Origin: Deltaproteobacteria bacterium | GTDB lineage: Bacteria; Myxococcota_A; JAADFL01 | NCBI GenBank assembly: GCA_013152945.1 | Contig: JAADFL010000005.1 | Location: 1-10,619 of the forward strand | DNA length: 10,619 nucleotides | Direction of reading: 5' to 3' | Shown: positions 1 through 6,358 of the stretch, one piece after another | Position numbering within the stretch: position 1 is the stretch's first letter | How the letters are laid out: each line of letters begins with the position of its first letter | Made by a program: the position numbers and the translations under genes | Notes under the pieces: model-generated | Told to the model about the DNA's origin: nothing | Seen by the model: the letters and a program-made list of their open reading frames with translations, nothing else | Database searches by the model: none

Positions 1-1239
1 GAGGAGGCGCAAGATCGCTACGGCATTCCCAAGGACAATGTATTCTTCATCGGCTATTCCCAGGACCACCATTTTTACCTCATGACCGGAGACGATTGGG
101 TCCAGGGCGGGTACTCACCTAGTATGGATATCTGGGGCTGGAAAGAAGGAGATTATTACTCTGACAAGTCAATGGAACTCCTGGGCAAAGTAGCCCAGGG
201 CGATGACCAGGCAAGGGAAAAGGTAGATCATAGCAAGCCGTGGCTAAAGCCCCTGTTCGCAACCGAAAAATATGCAAAGCATGTTCCGGTTCCGCCGACA
301 GCCACTGATCCGTCCAGGGCCGGGAAAATCATTAAGCAGCCTCCCGAGAGCATGGAACGTCTCGACCTGATAAGCTTTTCCTGGGAAGGCGGTTTTACCA
401 ATGCGGATTGGCCGATAATCGATTTGCAGGTCTTTGACAACAGCGCCTGGAAAGATGTCGTAAACAAGGCCGGCAGAAAGTACAACGACGATGGAGACCG
501 GATTGTAGTGGATTACGATTGGTCCCAATGGAAGTCTTTTGATTGGGCTGCCTGGGAAAACGGTGAAGTTGATCAGGGTGACAGGAAGAACCTCTGGAGC
601 GCAAGGTTCGAAGAACTCATGGACTTCCCCACCGGCCGGTACCGCTTCAGGATCAGGGGAAAATATTGCCCCAAGACCGATCAATGCGATGCATGGGGTA
701 ACGGACTAAAGGATTACGAAACATTTACCAGGGAGTTCGAGCTGAAGAAAACAACCAAGCTGAAGATATGGGACGTGAGTTATGAATCCGGCAACCTGAA
801 GGCACGGGTAGGATATCCATCCGGCCACCTTGCCACGGACAACGGAGGCCTTTCGAAAAGCCTGTCCATGAAATCCTACAGGTTCAGGGGGCTGCACATT
901 CACCCCTTTGCTCCAGGGGAGCTATCAACCGAAAAGGGAGATGTCAGCATCGAGGTTTCGGCACCGGGTCTGCCCCAACCGGTTACATCTGATCAACTCC
1001 AATCCATGGGCAAGTTCAATTACGAGTTCGTGGAATGGCGAAGAGATGACTATTCGGAAAAGCAATGCTCGGAAAAGGGAGGCACATGGAGCGCTCCATA
1101 TTGTGAAGGCAGGTCCACGGTCAAGATAGATACAGTGGGATTTTCGATTCCCGTGCAGGGGTTGGCTGCAGGGACCACGGTCACGATCAAGGTGACCGAC
1201 AAGTTCGGTAACACCGGCAGCCTGGATTACAAGCTCTAG
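1..1239 (+). CDS. Neutral/alkaline ceramidase-like exported protein, C-terminal part (5' truncated by window edge)
   Basis: The reading frame is open from base 1 to a TAG stop, giving 412 visible residues with no start codon in view. The first internal ATG (base 82) lies inside a conserved-looking block, so it is not the true start. That block (around visible residues 18-50, including GYSQDHHFYLMTGDDW and GGYSPSMDIWGW) resembles the end of the catalytic domain of neutral/alkaline non-lysosomal ceramidases. The next part, roughly residues 117-248, resembles the family's C-terminal immunoglobulin-like domain, including a TGRYRFRIRGKY strand. A further beta-rich stretch (about 252-412) contains closely spaced Cys pairs (KYCPKTDQC; a second pair near 382-394), which suggests disulfides and an extracytoplasmic location. 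Family members hydrolyse the amide bond of ceramide to sphingosine and fatty acid, but the zinc-binding residues lie outside the window, so activity cannot be judged. No terminator hairpin follows the stop. Confidence 0.62.
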   Translation, partial: EEAQDRYGIPKDNVFFIGYSQDHHFYLMTGDDWVQGGYSPSMDIWGWKEGDYYSDKSMELLGKVAQGDDQAREKVDHSKPWLKPLFATEKYAKHVPVPPTATDPSRAGKIIKQPPESMERLDLISFSWEGGFTNADWPIIDLQVFDNSAWKDVVNKAGRKYNDDGDRIVVDYDWSQWKSFDWAAWENGEVDQGDRKNLWSARFEELMDFPTGRYRFRIRGKYCPKTDQCDAWGNGLKDYETFTREFELKKTTKLKIWDVSYESGNLKARVGYPSGHLATDNGGLSKSLSMKSYRFRGLHIHPFAPGELSTEKGDVSIEVSAPGLPQPVTSDQLQSMGKFNYEFVEWRRDDYSEKQCSEKGGTWSAPYCEGRSTVKIDTVGFSIPVQGLAAGTTVTIKVTDKFGNTGSLDYKL

Positions 1240-1282
1240 GTATTGAAGAAAATAAAACGGATAAAGTGGAAGAAAAATCCTG

Positions 1283-1489
1283 ATGGAAAACAGACAAGAC
1301 AAGAGGATAAGACTGTGCATCGGTTCGGATGACGGCGTAAACATGCCGAAATTTCACATGGGCGATACGACATTTATTTCATTTTCGATATTTTCAAAGA
1401 ATCCGAACCTGAATTCGTCGACAAACGTGAAAACCCGGTGAAACCGTAGACACCATCATCGGGATATAGAGTCCCTGACAAAAACTCTA
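1283..1489 (+). pseudogene. Frameshifted relic of a NifX/NifB-type FeMo-cofactor-binding domain protein
   Basis: This relic occupies most of the gap between the ceramidase-like gene and the sugar transferase. Three consecutive pieces in different frames join into one plausible protein. From ATG 1283 the frame reads RLCIGSDDGVNMPKFHMG up to base 1363. One frame over, from base 1363, it reads RYDIYFIFDIF, then FVDKRENPVKP, ending at TAG 1447. A third frame from base 1448 reads RHHHRDIESLTKTL and runs into the sugar transferase stop region. Joined, they match the dinitrogenase iron-molybdenum cofactor biosynthesis fold as I know it: a first strand ending in S/TDDG, an H-x-G-R motif, a Y-x-x-x-x-I strand, a KRENP turn, then a His-rich D-x-E helix start. 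Losing one C after GGC at 1361-1363 would explain the first shift, and one extra T at 1447 the second. The C-terminal half of the fold is missing. A weak GGAAG lies about 10 nt before the ATG. The family assignment is from motif memory and is moderate. Confidence 0.55.
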
Positions 1490-2869
1490 GTATGCTCCTT
1501 TCCCCAATACAAGCGCTGCAGGAGTCAGCAGTATTATGGTAAGGTCGAGTGTCAAAGAACGGTTCTTGATATAATAATAGTCGTATTCCATATGCTTGTG
1601 CAGTGGCAGGTCTTTTCTTCCAAGGACTTGCCAAAGGCCTGTAAGCCCGGGTTTGACGCTCAACCTCTCCTGTTGCCATGCAGTGTAACTCTCAACTATG
1701 AAGGGCATTTCCGGCCTCGGACCGACAAGGCTCATGTCACCTTTGATTACATTCAAAAGCTGAGGCATTTCATCCAGGGACAACCTTCGGAGCAGCCTGC
1801 CGATACCGGTCACTCTTTGATCTCCGGGATGGTCCGGACCGGGTGAGTACAACGGCGTATCGATTGTCATGGTCCTGAATTTAAGGATCTTGAACCGGCG
1901 GCCGCTTTTACCGATCCTGTCTTGTAGTATGAAAACCGGTCCCCTGGAGGTAAATTTTATGCCAAGTGCTATTACAGGCCAAAGGGGCAGGCTGACAACC
2001 AGGAACACGATTCCCAGTGCAAGGTCGATGAACCTTTTGAAAGCTTCGTACATTGGTCCCGGCACCCGGCTTTTTAAAGGGATGACCGGAAATTCGCCGA
2101 TCCACTCTGCTCCAAGGTGACGGGCCAGTAAATCGAATCTGTCCGTAACAAGGTTGAATGATACTCGTGTATCCGGCAGACTAGAGATGATATTGAGCAT
2201 CTCCTCGTGTCCCATTTTCGGCTCTGCAAACAAGACCAGGTCCACCTTATTCCTCTCGATCTCCAGTTCTAGCCTGTCTATTCCGCCGAGCACCGGTGAG
2301 TTGGCAATCTCCCCTTCCGGTTTTTCTCCGGGCTTCGGCTTCAAGAATCCGACTACCCTATACCCTGCTTCAGGTCTTGATTGCAGGCTTTGGACCGCCC
2401 TGATCGCGGTCTCGCCTGTACCTACTACCAGCACGTGGCTAACACCCTTGCCCGACTTGATGCCTGCAAGTTCCAACCTGCGCAGGAATTGTCTTCCAAT
2501 CCACAACAAGATCGGTGTTATGCATCCGGAAAGTATTACCACGGTCCTCGCGAAGTCGAACTCCTTGAATAAAAAGCCCACCGACATCACTGCCAGTTCA
2601 GCCAGCACAGTGGTCCTTATTACAGCTTTCAGATCGTCCAGACGGGTATGCCTGCCATGGGCAGTGTACATTCCAAAAAAGGCAGCGGTACCTATCCATA
2701 TCAAGACAATAACCGGCAGAGAGGCAATGTACACATCCGCGGGATTGACCGGTTTTGCAAAGTAAGGATCCAAATCTTGCCTTATCGCGTAGGATAACAG
2801 CCAAGCGGTTGCAAAAGAAACCGAGTCCAGGACAAGGTTCAACCACGTCAATGCACGCCTGAATGTCAT
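1487..2869 (-). CDS. Polyprenyl-phosphate sugar-1-phosphate transferase (WbaP-like, long form)
   Basis: The 460-residue protein is a membrane phosphoglycosyl transferase that moves a sugar-1-phosphate from a nucleotide sugar to undecaprenyl phosphate, the first step of many exopolysaccharide, capsule or O-antigen pathways. The first 130 residues hold about four hydrophobic helices. A Rossmann-like CoA-binding-type domain follows (VLVVGTGETA, residues 146-155). The catalytic bacterial sugar transferase domain begins with a membrane-associated helix near 279-303. It includes KFRTM (330-334), SLDEMPQLLNV with the presumed catalytic Asp366-Glu367 pair, GDMSLVGPRP (377-386) and PGLTGLWQV (407-415). 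Length and order match full-length members. The start overlaps the stop of the upstream radical SAM gene as ATGA, and a purine-rich GGGAGG precedes it inside that gene, so the two are almost certainly translationally coupled. The specific sugar cannot be told from sequence; glucose- and galactose-type enzymes look alike. Confidence 0.93.
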   Translation of the reverse strand: MTFRRALTWLNLVLDSVSFATAWLLSYAIRQDLDPYFAKPVNPADVYIASLPVIVLIWIGTAAFFGMYTAHGRHTRLDDLKAVIRTTVLAELAVMSVGFLFKEFDFARTVVILSGCITPILLWIGRQFLRRLELAGIKSGKGVSHVLVVGTGETAIRAVQSLQSRPEAGYRVVGFLKPKPGEKPEGEIANSPVLGGIDRLELEIERNKVDLVLFAEPKMGHEEMLNIISSLPDTRVSFNLVTDRFDLLARHLGAEWIGEFPVIPLKSRVPGPMYEAFKRFIDLALGIVFLVVSLPLWPVIALGIKFTSRGPVFILQDRIGKSGRRFKILKFRTMTIDTPLYSPGPDHPGDQRVTGIGRLLRRLSLDEMPQLLNVIKGDMSLVGPRPEMPFIVESYTAWQQERLSVKPGLTGLWQVLGRKDLPLHKHMEYDYYYIKNRSLTLDLTIILLTPAALVLGKGAY

Positions 2870-4332
2870 GCTCCTCCCTGAATGCCGGAAAAGAAATCGA
2901 GTACATGTCCGAGCATGGCCTTTATTCCCCTGAGGGCATAACGCAAATCTTCGGGCCTGCGTAATTTAATCACCCTGGACAACAAGTACCACGGGTTGAA
3001 ATGTAACTTGTAAGTCCTTGTAACAAGTTCGTTGATGCCTGCCGGGTTACAACCCGGGCCGGGTTTGAGCACCGGCCTCGACATGTCAAAGCTTTCCCAG
3101 TCATCCGGCTCAACCGATAACCATTCATTCCTGACGGCTTGCTCGTACAAGGGGGTGCCGGGATAGGGCACAAGGATGGTCGCCTGGAGCATCTCGACCC
3201 ATCCGTGTTTCATCAGGTCTTTCACAAGCTCGAAGGTCTGCTCTGCCTGGTTCCGGTTTTCCCAGGGATAACCGAACATGACTGTCAGGTGAACGTCGAG
3301 CCCGGCCCTGGCGGCGTTTCTGCACCCGCTTCGTATTTGTTCCGGGGTTATGCCCTTTCTTAACCTTTCCAAGGTAACGGTATTGGCGGATTCGAGACCA
3401 ACCTTGATCTTCCTGAAACCCGCCCTTTTCATCATAACGGCATTTTCAGGTGTCAGCCAGTCAAACCTGTAGTTGCAGCCAAAGAGTATCTCTTGATCAA
3501 ATCCCTCGGATTTCATTCCCTGACAGAACTTCTCAAGCCACTTGCCCCTTGGAAATGTGCCCGTGTCGTCGAATATTTCCTTTGCGCCATATCTCGAGAT
3601 AAGCTCCCCTATCTCTTGGAGCAGGTTGTCCGGCGACCTCACCCTGAACTTGGGATACAATGTAGTCCAGGAACAAAACGTGCACCTGTGCCATGGACAA
3701 TCTCTACCCGCAAGAGTATAGAAAAACGGCTCGCGTTTCCTCCACTTTTCTCCATATATTTCCGCCTTTGTCAACGTCCTGTCGGGAAACGGCAGGCTGT
3801 CCAGGTCTTCGAAAGGCACGAATGGACCTGTATTCCCGATGGTATCGCCGTCCCGGTAATAGATTCCCGGCCCAAGGGAAGATCCGCCGGAAATATGCCT
3901 TGCAAGCGACAATAGAGCGGCATCGAAATCCCCGCCGGTTATAACATAATCGGTCTCGCTGTTTTCGAAGGACTCTTCCGGAAAGGCGGTTACGTGATCT
4001 CCCATAAGTGCGATACTTGTTTCCGGCGAGGCCTGCTTTACCAGTTTGATTATTCGCCAATGGCGTTTTACCACCGGGGTCTTCGTCTCCATTGCAAGCA
4101 AATCCGGCCGCATCGATGATACGATTTGCAACATGTCTTCAAGCGAGACATTTTCAGCTATGCCATCGTGCCATATCACTTCGTAACCTTCACGATTGAG
4201 CAATGCTGCTGCAAAGGCCGGAACAAGCGGATATATGTTGGAACCGACGTGGTACCATTGAAATTGCCTGTTTTGAGTTAACATGGGCTTCAATCTTGTA
4301 TCGAGAGAGGGATATGCTATCATCACTTTCAT
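2866..4332 (-). CDS. Cobalamin-binding-type radical SAM protein
   Basis: This 488-residue protein has the two-part layout of the B12-binding radical SAM (BchE/methyltransferase-like) superfamily. The N-terminal 150 residues look like the cobalamin-binding Rossmann domain, with an early strand MIAYPS, a P-x-x-P-x-x-A-A-L-L helix ending in GYEV, and a GDH-A-P segment near 111-117. No clear DxHxxG motif is visible, so base-off cobalamin binding through His is unlikely. The radical SAM core starts at GRDCPWHRCTFCSW; its cluster ligands are Cys212, Cys217 and Cys220 in CX4CX2C spacing, one residue longer than the textbook CX3CX2C. VGLESA (311-316) and the later VPYPGTPLY (388-396) are typical of the core. 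The substrate is unknown. The downstream coupled sugar transferase suggests modification of a lipid carrier, sugar or lipid. The start ATG has only a weak ribosome site (GGTAA), so some dependence on translation of the small gene upstream is possible. Confidence 0.88.
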   Translation of the reverse strand: MKVMIAYPSLDTRLKPMLTQNRQFQWYHVGSNIYPLVPAFAAALLNREGYEVIWHDGIAENVSLEDMLQIVSSMRPDLLAMETKTPVVKRHWRIIKLVKQASPETSIALMGDHVTAFPEESFENSETDYVITGGDFDAALLSLARHISGGSSLGPGIYYRDGDTIGNTGPFVPFEDLDSLPFPDRTLTKAEIYGEKWRKREPFFYTLAGRDCPWHRCTFCSWTTLYPKFRVRSPDNLLQEIGELISRYGAKEIFDDTGTFPRGKWLEKFCQGMKSEGFDQEILFGCNYRFDWLTPENAVMMKRAGFRKIKVGLESANTVTLERLRKGITPEQIRSGCRNAARAGLDVHLTVMFGYPWENRNQAEQTFELVKDLMKHGWVEMLQATILVPYPGTPLYEQAVRNEWLSVEPDDWESFDMSRPVLKPGPGCNPAGINELVTRTYKLHFNPWYLLSRVIKLRRPEDLRYALRGIKAMLGHVLDFFSGIQGGA

Positions 4333-4385
4333 AGTGTTACCAGGATAACATGAACAGCCCCGGATATGCGAGAAAAGAGGAGTCT

Positions 4386-4562
4386 CTACCGCCTCATCCT
4401 CTTTATTCTGAAAAGGAGTTGGACTATTCCGATTATAAGCAATACCAGCCCGAAATCGATGGATGTCCCAAAAAGGTAGAAATGACTACCCTTGTGGCTG
4501 AAAACATTGTTGTACAACAAGAAGAATATACCCAGTGCAATGAACAGGAGAGGTGTGACCAT
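4386..4562 (-). CDS. Small two-helix membrane protein, first gene of the radical SAM/sugar transferase group
   Basis: I do not recognise this 58-residue protein. It starts MVTPLLFIALGIFFLL, has a short polar loop with two His (residues 22-34), a second hydrophobic helix (about 35-52) and a strongly basic end, RIKRMRR. Two transmembrane helices with a positive C-terminus suggest an N-in/C-in inner-membrane protein. The start is set by a perfect AGGAGG at 4569-4574, six bases before ATG 4560-4562. An in-frame TTG at 4577 would place the start upstream of that site and is not needed. The stop is 53 bp before the radical SAM start on the same strand, so the three leftward genes probably form one operon. 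It is antisense to the open frame upstream of dus, which explains why that frame looks like an N-terminal extension. It could be an accessory or scaffold subunit for the downstream membrane glycosyl-phosphate transferase, but this is only context. Confidence 0.7.
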   Translation of the reverse strand: MVTPLLFIALGIFFLLYNNVFSHKGSHFYLFGTSIDFGLVLLIIGIVQLLFRIKRMRR

Positions 4563-4568
4563 GTAAAA

Positions 4569-4574
4569 CCTCCT
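4569..4574 (-). promoter_or_regulatory. Shine-Dalgarno site AGGAGG
   Basis: Read on the minus strand, this is a perfect AGGAGG followed by TTTTAC and then ATG, a spacing of six bases. It decides the start of the 58-residue membrane protein and is the main evidence that this short gene is real. Confidence 0.8.
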
Positions 4575-4583
4575 CAAAGCATT

Positions 4584-4612
4584 TTGCTGAAAGGCCTGTT
4601 CTCCTGTATAAA
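4584..4612 (+). promoter_or_regulatory. Promoter of dus, possibly giving a leaderless mRNA
   Basis: TTGCTG (4584-4589) and TATAAA (4607-4612) are separated by exactly 17 bases. The expected start of transcription, about seven to eight bases after the -10 box, falls at 4619-4620, which is the A of the dus ATG. No Shine-Dalgarno sequence precedes that ATG, which agrees with a leaderless message. The promoter lies in the 57 bp between the two divergent starts and overlaps the likely upstream region of the leftward operon. Confidence 0.5.
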
Positions 4613-4619
4613 AGCCCCT

Positions 4620-5612
4620 ATGAAAACGACTACGAAAACAGGCTTTAACATAGGCAGCCTTTTTGTCAAGGGAACCGCCTTCCTGGCCCCTATGGCGGGC
4701 TTCGCCAATCTACCATTCAGGAGACTTTGCAGGGAGCTTGGTTGCGACTTCGTAACTACCGAGATGGTAAGCGCCGAAGGACTTGTTCGCTGCGGCGCGG
4801 GAAGCGAGAAACTGCTGGCTGACCACCCGCTCGACAGGCCCAGGGCGGTTCAATTGTTCGGTGCGGATCCCGGAAGCATGGCAAGGGCCGCTCTTTTGAT
4901 ACAGGAGAGAGACCTGGCCGATGTACTCGATATCAACATGGGATGTCCTGTAAGGAAAGTCGTATCCAGCGGCGCGGGTTCAGCTCTTTTGAAAGTCCCA
5001 CAAAAGGCTATACGCATCGTCGAGGCTGTAAAGAAAGCGGTGGACTTGCCGATCACGGTAAAACTCCGGGCCGGATGGGACCAATCGAACATTTGTGCAG
5101 TCGAACTCGGGTTGCGCCTGGAGCAGGCGGGCGCTGATGCCTTGTTCCTACATCCGAGAACCAAGGCTCAAGGTTTTTCCGGGCGGGCCGATTGGTCCCT
5201 GGTAGCCGATTTGGTTGATGCGGTCTCGATTCCCGTAATAGGCGGAGGAGATGTCAGGTCGCCGGGTCAAGCACTGTCTCACATGCTGGAAACCGGTTGT
5301 GCAGGCGTGCAAGTCGGCAGGGCTGCACTGGGCAATCCGGGCATATTTTCAAAATGGCCCAAAGTAAGCGTAAACCAGTCCGGGACATGGATCCCTTCGC
5401 CTGATGAAAGGTTATCCGCCTTTGAGAGGCATTTACAGTTGTATATTGAATATGCCGGAGAAAAAAAAGCCGCCCTGGAACTCCGGAAACACGTGCCGCA
5501 TTATTTCAGGGGAATTCCTGGAGCATCCAGGTACAAAGCCGCCGCCCAGCAGGCGGGTTCCTGCGATGAATTACTTGACCTCGCAAGAAAACTGCTGGTC
5601 CCGGGAACATGA
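4620..5612 (+). CDS. dusB: tRNA-dihydrouridine synthase, DusB type
   Basis: This 330-residue FMN-dependent enzyme reduces specific uridines in the tRNA D-loop to dihydrouridine with NADPH. The TIM-barrel core starts with FLAPMAGFANLPFRRLCREL (residues 21-40). DINMGCPVRKV carries the catalytic Cys109. VKLRAGWD (147-154), HPRTKAQGFSG (178-188), IGGGDV (207-212) and GVQVGRAALGNP (229-240) are the expected FMN and tRNA contacts. The helical C-terminal domain has LRKHVPHYFRGIPG (288-301). Length and motifs fit the DusB/YhdG group. The open frame extends upstream to an ATG at 4350, but that 90-residue extension is unlike any Dus and lies opposite the small membrane protein gene. ATG 4620 begins about 20 residues before the conserved block, as usual. 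There is no ribosome site before it; see the promoter entry. A 180 bp spacer with its own promoter separates it from the next rightward gene. Confidence 0.95.
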   Translation: MKTTTKTGFNIGSLFVKGTAFLAPMAGFANLPFRRLCRELGCDFVTTEMVSAEGLVRCGAGSEKLLADHPLDRPRAVQLFGADPGSMARAALLIQERDLADVLDINMGCPVRKVVSSGAGSALLKVPQKAIRIVEAVKKAVDLPITVKLRAGWDQSNICAVELGLRLEQAGADALFLHPRTKAQGFSGRADWSLVADLVDAVSIPVIGGGDVRSPGQALSHMLETGCAGVQVGRAALGNPGIFSKWPKVSVNQSGTWIPSPDERLSAFERHLQLYIEYAGEKKAALELRKHVPHYFRGIPGASRYKAAAQQAGSCDELLDLARKLLVPGT

Positions 5613-5719
5613 AAACCAATGGAAAAACCCTCATACCATCGATTGAGCATGCCTCTGTATAAAATATCTCATTATATTTCGAAAAAGGAGTAAACCATCT
5701 GATTTTTTTAGCAAGATAT

Positions 5720-5746
5720 TTGACATGCACGCATCTCTGATATACT
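5720..5746 (+). promoter_or_regulatory. Extended -10 promoter for the exported-protein/coaE pair
   Basis: A perfect TTGACA (5720-5725) is followed after 15 bases by TATACT (5741-5746). A TGn extension (TGA, 5738-5740) directly precedes the -10 box and compensates for the short spacer. Transcription would start near 5753, leaving about 40 bases of leader before ATG 5793. This is the most consensus-like sigma-70 promoter in the window. Confidence 0.65.
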
Positions 5747-5768
5747 GAAAAAGAGTAAACTGAAAACA

Positions 5769-5780
5769 TGCAGGCCTGCA
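5769..5780. repeat. 12-bp perfect palindrome in the leader
   Basis: TGCAGGCCTGCA reads the same on both strands. It lies between the predicted transcription start (near 5753) and the start codon at 5793, where a dimeric repressor would block elongation or a hairpin would cover the start. Function is not shown; a 12-bp palindrome can also arise by chance. Confidence 0.35.
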
Positions 5781-5792
5781 AAAGATGGGCAA

Positions 5793-6350
5793 ATGAGCAA
5801 GCAACCTTTCAACATTTTTCAAACTCGGACGTGCAGGATCGCCATCGTCCTGTTCCTGTCATCTCTTTTTCAAACTGCAGGTGCCAAGGAATGGTCCGGC
5901 GTGAGCCCCGGTGTTTCTACGATGGCCGATGTCAAGCGTCACCTTGGTGAACCCACAAAGGTTTTCCAGCCGGCCAACAAGGCTTACAAAGAGGCATGGA
6001 ACTATCAGTTCAGCAAGGGCCTGGCCAAGCGCAAGGGTGTCAGGCAGGCAAGTTTTTTTTTCGATTTCCGGAGCATATGCAAGAGGATCGATGTCTTCCC
6101 CACTGTCAAGTTAAAACTCAAGGACATAGAAGCAGCATACGGAAACAATTACCGTCGCGGCCTCACAAGCAATTTCCAGAGATATATTCACTATGCGGAC
6201 CTGGGACTTGCCGTGTTCATAGAAGATGACGGTGTAACCGTATTTTCAATTCAATTCCTGGAGCCGTTCAAGCGACGGAGAACCTCGACGAATCCACGAT
6301 CAAGATCACATGATCAGATCAGGATGAAGCCGGCCAGGGGTAACAGGTAA
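5793..6350 (+). CDS. Small exported protein of unknown function, possibly BamE-like fold
   Basis: The 185-residue product starts with a clear signal peptide: basic residues up to about 15, then IAVLFLSSLF-like hydrophobic core (residues 16-27) and a likely signal peptidase I site after TAGA (about residue 31). The mature part begins KEWSGVSPGVSTMADVKRHLGEPTKVF. That opening, G-x-S/T-x-x-D-V-x-x-x-L-G-x-P, recalls BamE/SmpA-type periplasmic domains, but I would not assign it. No lipobox or transmembrane segment follows. A run of nine T (6053-6061) encodes SFFFDF. The last 27 residues (after about 158) are an unusual Arg/Ser/Thr-rich tail that may come from a frameshift. The start has only a weak GATGGG site. 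The stop is eight bases before the coaE start, and AGGTAA of the end region may serve as the coaE ribosome site, so the two genes are probably co-transcribed from the promoter at 5720-5746. Confidence 0.72.
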   Translation: MSKQPFNIFQTRTCRIAIVLFLSSLFQTAGAKEWSGVSPGVSTMADVKRHLGEPTKVFQPANKAYKEAWNYQFSKGLAKRKGVRQASFFFDFRSICKRIDVFPTVKLKLKDIEAAYGNNYRRGLTSNFQRYIHYADLGLAVFIEDDGVTVFSIQFLEPFKRRRTSTNPRSRSHDQIRMKPARGNR

Positions 6351-6358
6351 TCGCTGCC

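Larger units (their letters stand above)
5613..5792 (+). other. 180 bp spacer with direct repeat, no gene or terminator seen
   Basis: This is the AT-rich gap between dus and the exported protein. It contains a near-identical direct repeat, GAAAAAGGAGTAAAC at 5681-5695 and GAAAAAGAGTAAAC at 5747-5760, the second copy starting immediately after the -10 box. It also holds the promoter and palindrome listed separately. I see no U-tailed hairpin after dus, so read-through cannot be excluded. Only tiny open frames (25 codons or less) occur, without supporting features. Confidence 0.5.

Noticed and set aside
1440-1490. Transcription terminator between the convergent left-hand genes
   Set aside because: Short inverted repeats such as AGAGT-N11-ACTCT and GGGA-N7-TCCC exist, but neither is followed by a T-run in the relevant direction.
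4350-4619. N-terminal extension of the dus reading frame (start at ATG 4350)
   Set aside because: The 90 extra residues do not resemble Dus enzymes, overlap the better-supported small membrane gene on the other strand, and the conserved core begins properly from ATG 4620.
5619-5692. Tiny open frame (about 25 codons) after dus
   Set aside because: It has no ribosome site, no recognisable sequence features and lies in AT-rich spacer DNA.
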